This document shows, in pieces, positions 1-5,791 of a stretch of DNA of 7,279 nucleotides. The position numbers and the translations under genes were made by a program. Position 1 is the first letter of the stretch. Each line of letters begins with the position of its first letter. The stretch is from JANRJY01 sp033763735. Lineage in GTDB: Bacteria; Bacteroidota; Bacteroidia; Cytophagales; UBA9547. The notes below the pieces were generated by a model that made no database searches, was not told where the DNA came from, and was given only the letters and a program-made list of their open reading frames with translations. The stretch covers positions 1 to 7,279 of the forward strand of contig JANRJY010000023.1 in the NCBI GenBank assembly GCA_033763735.1. The letters run 5' to 3'.

Positions 1-914
1 ACAAAGGAAGCAGGCTTATTAGGGTCCGTAGAATTTCTATTTATAAAAACGGTGTCTGCGGTATATTTCCCAAAATCATCTTTGAATGCTAGAATCGAAA
101 ATTTTGTTTGATTCCATTTCCTACTCCAATATAAATATTGAAACATTTTATATTGTTGATTTTGTGCATTTGTACTTGGTGGATTATTAGTAATAGGTGC
201 ACCTTGAGCATTAGTCGGAAGAAAATTGCCGGGAATTGCCACAATAGAACCATTTGAAGAAGTAGCCGTTCCCGAAGTATTTCCAGGGGTATAGGAGGTT
301 CCAGTTACTCCGAACGCATCTGAATTTTGATTAAAAGCAAATCCGGCATCAAATTGATGTCCCTGATGAGTCACCTTTAATATAGCAGCATCATGTCTGC
401 GACCTTGTTGCAACCAATCCAGATTTCCTAATAGGCGAACATCATCATAAACTATCTCTTGACGACCTACTTTTAAAGTGATATTATCAAGCAATTGCAA
501 ACGCGCATTGGTATCTAATTTGGTACCTAAAGTAAATTCGCCCCATGCCTGATGAACAAAAAACTTATTTCCGTCCGCATTTGTAATAGAAGATGCATCT
601 TGCCCCCATACCCGAACATCGCGTAATTGCAAACCAAAACCGAGTTTATCCCAACGGAATCCTGCATTAAGTGCCGTTCTTTGTGAAGTAAAGAACGCAG
701 GAATTTGAGATGCACCCACAGGGTTGCCTAAACCATGTCTGATTTCAGAACGAGTTCTGACTTGGCCTTGTAGGGTCCATAAAGGTGTTCCTGCCATAAT
801 AGGAGGTATAGGTACCGGTTGTGGTGGTATTGGGCCTTGAGCAAAAGTTGGGATTTGAGTACAAATACTTATAGCAATTAGCCATTTGGGATAGGTTTTG
901 TAGCTTTTTTTCAT
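1..914 (-). CDS. Alginate-export family outer-membrane beta-barrel protein, N-terminal part (cut by left window edge)
   Basis: The frame is open from an ATG at 914 to the left edge, giving 304 complete codons and no stop, so the C-terminus is missing. Residues 1-26 look like a Sec signal peptide: MKKSYK, then a hydrophobic stretch (WLIAISI), then PTFAQ as probable cleavage region. A proline-rich linker follows (about 29-38). Next come alternating polar and aromatic strands typical of a beta-barrel (QGQVRTRSEIRHG, FGLQLRDVRVWGQ, FVHQAWGEFTL). The segment at 150-175 (GRQEIVYDDVRLLG, then DWLQQGRRHDA) resembles the signature of the alginate-export (AlgE-like) family. Residues about 205-255 are rich in T, S, N, G, P and Q and are probably a long surface loop. 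The family name does not prove alginate as substrate. Beside nitrite reductase and molybdenum cofactor genes, a channel for nitrate or nitrite is a reasonable guess. It follows moeA after 420 bases and appears to have its own promoter. The family call is fairly sure; the substrate is unknown. Confidence 0.8.
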   Translation of the reverse strand, partial: MKKSYKTYPKWLIAISICTQIPTFAQGPIPPQPVPIPPIMAGTPLWTLQGQVRTRSEIRHGLGNPVGASQIPAFFTSQRTALNAGFRWDKLGFGLQLRDVRVWGQDASSITNADGNKFFVHQAWGEFTLGTKLDTNARLQLLDNITLKVGRQEIVYDDVRLLGNLDWLQQGRRHDAAILKVTHQGHQFDAGFAFNQNSDAFGVTGTSYTPGNTSGTATSSNGSIVAIPGNFLPTNAQGAPITNNPPSTNAQNQQYKMFQYLYWSRKWNQTKFSILAFKDDFGKYTADTVFINRNSTDPNKPASF

Positions 915-965
915 TTTATTTGGGTTTGATTGTTTGATTAATTTAGGTTGGACAGTCAATTGTAT

Positions 966-997
966 GCCCGGTTATGAATTCGTACTTCATGCCGGGC
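966..997 (+). terminator. GC-rich hairpin followed by a T-run, oriented as a plus-strand terminator
   Basis: GCCCGG (966-971) pairs with CCGGGC (992-997). After a small internal bulge, ATGAA (974-978) pairs with TTCAT (986-990), leaving a 7-base loop. The plus strand continues CTTTTGTTTTTT, which is the form of an intrinsic terminator. It is the only GC-rich hairpin in an AT-rich stretch. No plus-strand gene is visible to need it. In the minus direction it lacks a T-tail and would be a leader hairpin about 50 bases before the porin start codon. The structure is seen directly; its role is uncertain. Confidence 0.5.
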
Positions 998-1094
998 TTT
1001 TGTTTTTTAGGTATGCTTTCTATTTTTTATATACATTTTTGATTTATATGCTTAAAATTCAAACTAGATTTTCATAAAACATCATTTTATTTTT

Positions 1095-1178
1095 AAAATG
1101 ACCCTTTATTTTGAACTAGTATTTCAAAAATATGTAATAAGTATTAATACTCAAAATATTTAAGTAAAAAAAATGACC
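1095..1178. repeat. Two direct copies of AAAATGACC flanking the porin promoter
   Basis: AAAATGACC occurs at 1095-1103 and again at 1170-1178, 75 bases apart, each followed by a T-rich run. On the minus strand the copies read GGTCATTTT. One lies upstream of the candidate -33 element and the other just after the expected transcription start. This could be a pair of regulator sites, or chance in low-complexity DNA. Confidence 0.3.
1125..1156 (-). promoter_or_regulatory. Candidate Bacteroidota sigma-type promoter for the porin gene
   Basis: Read on the minus strand, TTTTG (1156-1152) is followed after 19 bases by TATTTTTG (1132-1125). This matches the known Bacteroidota consensus of TTTG at -33 and TAnnTTTG at -7 with good spacing. 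Transcription would start near 1118-1121, giving a leader of about 205 bases before the ATG at 914. The spacer contains GTATTAATAC (1141-1150), a perfect 10-base palindrome that could be an operator. The base composition is AT-rich, so a chance match cannot be excluded. Confidence 0.5.
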
Positions 1179-1270
1179 TTTTTTTGATAAAAAGTACCTA
1201 AAAACTAAAAGTTGTTGTTAAAATTAAACGTGATATTGGAATAATTATATTATAAAATTAGAAAGTAGGC

Positions 1271-1292
1271 TTAAAAACAAACCTGTTTTTAA
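1271..1292 (-). terminator. Candidate weak terminator hairpin after moeA
   Basis: TTAAAAACA (1271-1279) and TGTTTTTAA (1284-1292) form a perfect 9-base-pair stem with a 4-base loop, beginning 43 bases after the moeA stop. In the minus direction the descending arm ends in TGTTTTTAA, so the T-run belongs to the stem and no separate long T-tail follows. It may end the moeA transcript or protect its 3' end. Almost all pairs are A-T, so it would be a weak terminator. Confidence 0.35.
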
Positions 1293-1334
1293 AAAATATT
1301 GAATTTTGTATAGATAAATTAAGGTGTTGTTGTG

Positions 1335-2537
1335 TTATAGTTCGATACCATTCCAAAAAATAAAAGGGCAAGTTTCGTTTATACCAATATATTCTCGGTC
1401 ATGAGCATGTATGCCAATACCATGTGACAAAACGGGACTTAAAATATCGCCCGAACCATTCATTTTTGTCGGGACTAATTGGATTTTGTCACTTATTTGA
1501 ATTTGACACAGGAAAAATTCATCCAAATTGGTTTTCTTTTTCTTTTCCTGTACTAATGGAAATTGGAAAATGGGTAATTCATTTAGTTCTAGGCATTTTC
1601 TCAAATAAGGTTCAATAAAAATCTTAAAGGCTACCTGAACGGATAATGGATTACCGGGAAGTGAAAATATTCTTTTGTTATTTTCAAATGTGCCAAACCA
1701 TATGGGTTTTCCCGGCTTGATTGCCACTTTGTGAAATACTTTTTTAGCTCCTAATTGTTCCAACACCTTAGGGACAAAGTCGGCATCTCCTGCTGAAACA
1801 CCCCCGGTTATAATAACAATTTCGGAACTTAATGCTTTAGTAATAGATTGAAAAAGTGCTGATTCATCATCCTTAACTATTGGTAAATTAATTGCCTGAA
1901 TACCATAAGCACTTAAAAATGAATGAATGGCATATTTATTTGAATCGTAAATCTGTGTGCTATTGGGTTCATTCGTTAAGGGAATAAGTTCGTTTCCTGT
2001 TGAAATTACGCTTACAGTAGGCGTTTTTTTTACCTTGATGTGTGCATTTCCATTGGAAGCCAACGCGCTTACTACCAAAGAATTACATAATTTTCCTTTT
2101 TGCAGTATTTCTTTGCCCTTAACAAAGTCTTCACCTTGTTTGGCTATATTATTAAAGTGCTTAAGGCTGATATCTACGAATGTAACGAATTGATTTGTTT
2201 CTTTTGCATCCTCATTCCGTATGACTGCATTTGCCGAATGAGGTACCGAAGCACCGGTCATTATTTTATAACATTGGTTGGTCAACAGTTCTTTAGTGTA
2301 TGATGCACCGGCATAAATGGTTTCAATGATTTCAAATTTTCGGATGCCATTATCATAATCCTCCTTTCGAATTGCATAGCCATCCATTGCAGACCTATTA
2401 AATGGAGGAGAATCCCTTTTGGACATAATAGCTTCGTCCAGTACTCTATTTAGGCAATTATGAATGGATACTGACTCAGTGCCATAGTTAATGGCATGAT
2501 TAAGTATTATTTGTATCGCTTCAGAGTAGGGAATCAA
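1335..2537 (-). CDS. moeA: Molybdopterin molybdenumtransferase MoeA
   Basis: MoeA inserts molybdate into adenylylated molybdopterin, the last core step in making molybdenum cofactor, in the cytoplasm. At 400 aa it has the usual full length. Family motifs appear in order: PPFNRSAMDGYA (45-55, with the conserved Asp52), MTGASVPHSANAVIRNED (93-110), STGNELIPL (179-187), QIYDSN (195-200), ITGGVSAGDADF (243-254) and KPGKPIWFG then SLPGNPLSV (274-300). The C-terminal domain (about 320-400) is more divergent but intact. The start is TTG at 2537. The frame stays open upstream to a stop inside moaCB but offers no ATG, GTG or TTG there, and the residues after this TTG (IPYSEAIQIIL) fit the normal MoeA N-terminus. 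It lies 43 bases after moaCB, in the same orientation, and is probably co-transcribed. No Shine-Dalgarno sequence is visible. The identity is close to certain; the start is likely. Confidence 0.96.
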   Translation of the reverse strand: MIPYSEAIQIILNHAINYGTESVSIHNCLNRVLDEAIMSKRDSPPFNRSAMDGYAIRKEDYDNGIRKFEIIETIYAGASYTKELLTNQCYKIMTGASVPHSANAVIRNEDAKETNQFVTFVDISLKHFNNIAKQGEDFVKGKEILQKGKLCNSLVVSALASNGNAHIKVKKTPTVSVISTGNELIPLTNEPNSTQIYDSNKYAIHSFLSAYGIQAINLPIVKDDESALFQSITKALSSEIVIITGGVSAGDADFVPKVLEQLGAKKVFHKVAIKPGKPIWFGTFENNKRIFSLPGNPLSVQVAFKIFIEPYLRKCLELNELPIFQFPLVQEKKKKTNLDEFFLCQIQISDKIQLVPTKMNGSGDILSPVLSHGIGIHAHDREYIGINETCPFIFWNGIEL

Positions 2538-2580
2538 ATTATTACTGAATAGTTTATGAATTTGTAAAATGCCAAGACTT

Positions 2581-3483
2581 TCAATGGCCTTTGCTTTTTA
2601 GCATTTTGCGAGCATGAAATACAGCGGGCAAAATGGCTTCCAAGCTTTCTTTTACACCATTTGTACTACCTGGTAAAGTAACTATGAGTGTAGATGCAAT
2701 GGTTCCGGCAACCATTTGGGACATCATTGCCAGAGGAGTTCTCAATTGGCCATGCGCACGCATGGCTTCCGCAATTCCGGGTGCTTCTTTTTCAATAATT
2801 TCTTTAATAGCCTTGACCGTATTATCGCGGGGACTTAAACCTGTACCTCCTGTAGTGAATATATAAGGTATATCTTGACTAACCCATTCTTTGATAATCG
2901 ATTGAATTTGATGTACATCATCATTGGTGATTTTGTATTCAATATCTTCAATTCGATGTTTTTTGAGCATTTCTATAGTAGTATTTCCCGAATGATCATC
3001 TCTTTTGCCTTCAAATGTACTATCCGAACATACCAATACGGCACATTTGGGAGGCGTATTAAAGTATTTTTGATCGGATTTGCCTCCTTTTTTTTCTAGC
3101 AATCTGATGTCTGAAATTACCAATTGCGTGTCTACCGGTTTGAGCATATCATAGATGGTAAGCGCAGCTATTGAAACGGCTGATAGCGCTTCCATTTCTA
3201 TACCCGTACGACCGATTGATTTGGCCAAACATTTGATTTCGACGGAGTTATCTTTGATTTCAAAATTGATTTCAAGTCCGTCAATATTTACCGGATGGCA
3301 GTGGGGCAGTATTTGATCAGTTTTTTTAGCAGCAAAAAATCCGGCAGCTCTCGCGAATTCAAAAATATTGCCTTTCGGAATTTTATCTGATTTAATGAGT
3401 TCAATTGTTTCTTTTGAACAAAAAATACTAGCAGTTGATTCAGCAGTTCTAAGGGTAATTTGTTTGCCGGTAATATCGCGCAC
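2581..3483 (-). CDS. moaCB: Bifunctional molybdenum cofactor protein MoaC-MoaB fusion
   Basis: A single 300-aa chain carries two cofactor-synthesis enzymes. Residues 1-137 are MoaC (cyclic pyranopterin monophosphate synthase), which with MoaA turns GTP into the first pterin intermediate. Visible are MRDITGKQITLR, PKGN (Lys37), AAKKTDQILPHCHP (51-64), GRTGIEMEALSAVSIAALTIYDMLK (91-115, with Asp112 and Lys115) and LLEKKGGKSD (128-137). These include the residues expected for catalysis by comparison with E. coli MoaC. Residues about 146-300 are a MoaB/MogA-type domain, with SGN (165-167), FTTGGTGLSPRDNT (209-222) and LPGSTNGVKE (270-279). It probably adenylylates molybdopterin for MoeA, encoded next. 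The start is GTG at 3483, because the upstream frame meets a stop after six codons with no better start and the MoaC N-terminus begins here. It lies 8 bases after the response-regulator gene, a strong sign of one operon. Confidence 0.94.
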   Translation of the reverse strand: MRDITGKQITLRTAESTASIFCSKETIELIKSDKIPKGNIFEFARAAGFFAAKKTDQILPHCHPVNIDGLEINFEIKDNSVEIKCLAKSIGRTGIEMEALSAVSIAALTIYDMLKPVDTQLVISDIRLLEKKGGKSDQKYFNTPPKCAVLVCSDSTFEGKRDDHSGNTTIEMLKKHRIEDIEYKITNDDVHQIQSIIKEWVSQDIPYIFTTGGTGLSPRDNTVKAIKEIIEKEAPGIAEAMRAHGQLRTPLAMMSQMVAGTIASTLIVTLPGSTNGVKESLEAILPAVFHARKMLKSKGH

Positions 3484-3491
3484 TTTGGGAA

Positions 3492-4139
3492 TTAGACTAA
3501 ATTATCTTTCAATGCAAGTTTAACAAGTTCAACTGCATTTTTTACAGCTGTTTTTTTCATGATTCTAGCTCTATGATTATCAACTGTTCTAATGCTAAGG
3601 TTCAATATTTCGGCTATTTCTCTACTGTTTTTTCCATTTACAATTTGCTTAAGCACAACAAGTTCTTTTTTTGAAATATTATAGGTGTCTTTTTTTAATC
3701 CGTTTTTTTTAGGTTTACTTGCTAATGTTTCTATGATGATGTTTGAAACTTGATGAGTAAAATATTTTTCGCCTGCATGAATTTTTCTGATTGCTTGTAA
3801 TATTTCTTCTTTTGTAGTGTCTTTTAAAATGTAGCCTGATGCGCCACTTTCAACTGATTTAATGATATAATCTTCATTGTGATGCATAGAGAAAATCAAG
3901 GTCTTTACCGTTTTAAACTTTTTAGTAATTAACCCTGCAGTTTCAATTCCTGTCAATTTTGGCATACTGATATCCAACAAAACTATGTCAGGCATATGAT
4001 TTTTAACTTTTTCAAGTGTTTCTAAGCCATCGCTTGCTTCCCCAATAATCTCAATATCATTTTCATCTTCAAGTAAAGTAGAAATACCTCTACGAACTAC
4101 TTGGTGATCATCTGCTATTAAAACCTTTATTTTTGTCAT
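3492..4139 (-). CDS. NarL/LuxR-family response regulator
   Basis: This 215-aa protein is a DNA-binding response regulator, presumably activated by the kinase encoded just upstream. The receiver domain (about 4-120) has the acidic pair Asp10-Asp11, the phosphate-accepting Asp56 in VLLDISMP, Ser84 in the switch position and Lys106 in YILKD. A linker of about 30 residues leads to a LuxR-type helix-turn-helix (about 153-212) with ISKKELVVLKQIVNGKNS, REIAEILNLSIRTVDNHRARIMKK and a final helix. The ATG start at 4139 gives a standard length. It is 73 bases after the kinase and 8 bases before moaCB, so it is made together with the cofactor genes and may control them, the nitrite reductase genes or the porin. 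The general family is certain. A NarL-like role in nitrate response is inferred from the partner's sensor domain and the neighbours. Confidence 0.93.
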   Translation of the reverse strand: MTKIKVLIADDHQVVRRGISTLLEDENDIEIIGEASDGLETLEKVKNHMPDIVLLDISMPKLTGIETAGLITKKFKTVKTLIFSMHHNEDYIIKSVESGASGYILKDTTKEEILQAIRKIHAGEKYFTHQVSNIIIETLASKPKKNGLKKDTYNISKKELVVLKQIVNGKNSREIAEILNLSIRTVDNHRARIMKKTAVKNAVELVKLALKDNLV

Positions 4140-4162
4140 TCAATTATTGGGATATATGTTGA

Positions 4163-4193
4163 TTATAGTACCTAAAATTACAAAAAACTATAA
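4163..4193 (-). repeat. Inverted repeat in the kinase-regulator spacer
   Basis: TTATAGT (4163-4169) and ACTATAA (4187-4193) can pair across a 17-base loop in the 73-base gap between the two regulatory genes. Just upstream, CAAAAATA on the plus strand (4201-4208) reads TATTTTTG on the minus strand, a match to the Bacteroidota -7 element, but no -33 element is visible at the right distance. The spacer may therefore hold a weak internal promoter or an RNA hairpin, or neither. Confidence 0.25.
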
Positions 4194-4212
4194 CTTTTCA
4201 CAAAAATAGGTG

Positions 4213-5667
4213 CTATTTTAAGGGTATTGATACATTTATTTTTGTGCCTCTGCCAACATTTGAAATTATTTTAAATTCTCCTTCATTAATTTCTGTTCTG
4301 GAACGCATATTATTTATGCCATTTTGAATTTTTTTATTGTTTTTACGTCTGATGTCAAATCCTTTTCCATTATCGTTGATGCTTAAGTGTATTATTTTGT
4401 CGATTAGCATTAAATTGATTTCTATTTCAGAGGCGTTGGCATGTTTAATAATGTTGTTAATTGCTTCTTGAGCAATCCTATAGATAGTTATTTCTATATT
4501 TTTGGGCAATCGTTTTTCCTCTAAGTTGTGAGTAAATTTGATAGAAATTGTTGCATTTTTCTCTGTTTGTTCGCTCAATAATTTTATCGCAGAAATAATT
4601 CCAAAATCATTGAGAACAGTAGGCATGAGGTTAAACGAAATGGTTCTGGTTTCGGCAATGGTCTCATTAAGTAATTGTTTTAAGTCGTTAAATGTTTTCC
4701 TGTCTTTTTCATGTTCAAAAGTATTTTCATTAAGTTTTTCACTTATTAATTTTAGTCCGGTAAGCATTTGTCCTAATCCGTCATGAAGTTCAATAGACAA
4801 TCGTTTTCTTTCATCTTCTTGACCTTCAATTAAAGAGACTGATCGAATTTTATCTTCCTTCATCAACAATTTATATTTTTCTTCAGTTGCTTCAAGTAAT
4901 TCATAACGCGCTCTAAATAGAGAATCGTTTACCAAATTCAATTGTTCATTCAAATCTTTTTGATTTTGTTCTGATGCCTTGATTTCATCAATCGTATCAT
5001 TTATTTGTTTGTATGTGGGTCTGAAAATAAAAATTCCCTCCAGGATCAATATTATTATTGTTAATAAAAAAAGCCATAATTCTATTGTTTTGAGGTTACC
5101 AACTCTTTCTTTGGCTTCACTATCATATTGAAAAACAATTTTATCCATCATTTTTAAAAATGTTCTTTCATTTTGAAGCATTTGGTTTAACGATTGTTTT
5201 ACTTCATCCGATTTTAAGGTCGTAGGATTAACGGTTTGGGAATTGATGATTTTTGCATTTGTGATTAATTTTAAAAAAATGGGTTCTATTTTATTGAACA
5301 TACTGTCTATTTTTGCACTATTATTCACAGGCACATCATTTTCAAGTTTTAATAATCCGTTTTTAAGCCCATAGTGGCACTTTTCCCATAATTCGATGAT
5401 TTCGGATATATCTTGATAATAATATTCAGCATCGGCCATAAATACTTTTGGCTCAACTATTAATATAGCCGTTTTACATAATTTTTGACTGAGCATTCTT
5501 TGTCTTCCGGCAATATTTACTACTCTTGCATCATTTTGCTGTTGAGCAATAGAATATTGAACTAATATTTGACTAATTATTGAAAAAAGGGCTACAGCAC
5601 TTAAAGCAAGTATATATAATTTTACTAAGTTGTTTGAGAGATCTTTTTGTGATGAACTTTTAGGCAA
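4213..5667 (-). CDS. Membrane histidine kinase with NarX/PilJ-type sensor domain
   Basis: This 484-aa sensor kinase is likely anchored in the inner membrane. The first membrane helix is at about 16-38. A periplasmic helical domain (about 40-195) begins with NDARVVNIAGRQRMLSQKL (45-63). This matches the PilJ-type domain and resembles the P-box of NarX/NarQ, where the Arg of NIAG..RM contacts nitrate (here Arg57). The second helix is at about 197-217, followed by a likely coiled coil (about 220-285) without a clear HAMP domain. The HisKA_3 phosphoacceptor is RLSIELHDGLGQ with His295. The ATPase domain has QEAINNIIKHA (400-410), NDNGKGFD (431-438), GINNMRSR (450-457) and GRGTKI (472-477). The start is TTG at 5667, two codons after an in-frame stop; the next ATG (residue 77) would remove the first helix. 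The kinase family is certain. Nitrate or nitrite as signal is inferred, since PilJ-type domains also occur in other sensors. Confidence 0.93.
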   Translation of the reverse strand: MPKSSSQKDLSNNLVKLYILALSAVALFSIISQILVQYSIAQQQNDARVVNIAGRQRMLSQKLCKTAILIVEPKVFMADAEYYYQDISEIIELWEKCHYGLKNGLLKLENDVPVNNSAKIDSMFNKIEPIFLKLITNAKIINSQTVNPTTLKSDEVKQSLNQMLQNERTFLKMMDKIVFQYDSEAKERVGNLKTIELWLFLLTIIILILEGIFIFRPTYKQINDTIDEIKASEQNQKDLNEQLNLVNDSLFRARYELLEATEEKYKLLMKEDKIRSVSLIEGQEDERKRLSIELHDGLGQMLTGLKLISEKLNENTFEHEKDRKTFNDLKQLLNETIAETRTISFNLMPTVLNDFGIISAIKLLSEQTEKNATISIKFTHNLEEKRLPKNIEITIYRIAQEAINNIIKHANASEIEINLMLIDKIIHLSINDNGKGFDIRRKNNKKIQNGINNMRSRTEINEGEFKIISNVGRGTKINVSIPLK

Positions 5668-5677
5668 GGTTTACAAT

Positions 5678-5689
5678 TATAAATTTATA
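5678..5689. promoter_or_regulatory. Palindrome in the kinase gene leader
   Basis: TATAAATTTATA is a perfect 12-base palindrome ending 10 bases before the TTG start of the kinase gene and downstream of its candidate -7 element. It could be an operator. It is made only of A and T, so chance is a real alternative. Confidence 0.2.
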
Positions 5690-5702
5690 GTAGAACTATT
5701 TC

Positions 5703-5729
5703 CAAAGGTACTTGTAATGAATTGCAATT
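5703..5729 (-). promoter_or_regulatory. Candidate promoter for the two-component and cofactor genes
   Basis: Read on the minus strand, TACCTTTG (5710-5703) fits the Bacteroidota -7 consensus TAnnTTTG and would start transcription about 28 bases before the kinase TTG. No TTTG lies at the ideal distance; the nearest partial match is TTG (5727-5725), 14 bases away. That TTG lies inside AATTGCAATT (5720-5729), a perfect palindrome, so the promoter may need an activator bound there. The nirD-kinase gap is 124 bases with no clear terminator, so read-through from nirBD is also possible. Confidence 0.35.
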
Positions 5730-5791
5730 TAATTATTTAGAATCATTCATGTCATTAAAATTAGAATCTCGTCATTCCCTCTACCACAAAT

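Larger units (their letters stand above)
915..1334. other. 420-base intergenic region between moeA and the porin gene
   Basis: This very AT-rich stretch holds no convincing protein gene. From the moeA side it contains an A/T hairpin (1271-1292), a Bacteroidota-type promoter with a palindrome in its spacer (1125-1156), two copies of AAAATGACC (1095-1103 and 1170-1178) flanking that promoter, and a GC-rich hairpin (966-997). A 15-codon reading frame (990 down to 943, minus strand, MKYEFITGHTIDCPT) lies in the presumed leader, but it has no visible ribosome-binding site and is not called as a gene. Confidence 0.7.

Noticed and set aside
527..715. 62-codon minus-strand frame beginning MHLKFLRSLL
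   Set aside because: It lies wholly within the beta-barrel protein gene in another frame and has no recognisable domain.
1181..1200. FNR-like site (TTGAT-N4-ATCAA) upstream of the porin
   Set aside because: Only the first half (TTGAT) is present; there is no matching second half.
915..1334. Molybdenum cofactor riboswitch in the long leader
   Set aside because: Only simple hairpins are visible; the multi-helix layout and conserved core of that riboswitch could not be found.
1424..2303. Several plus-strand frames of 60-80 codons inside moeA
   Set aside because: They are antisense to a full-length conserved moeA; hydrophobic composition is a by-product of the opposite strand.
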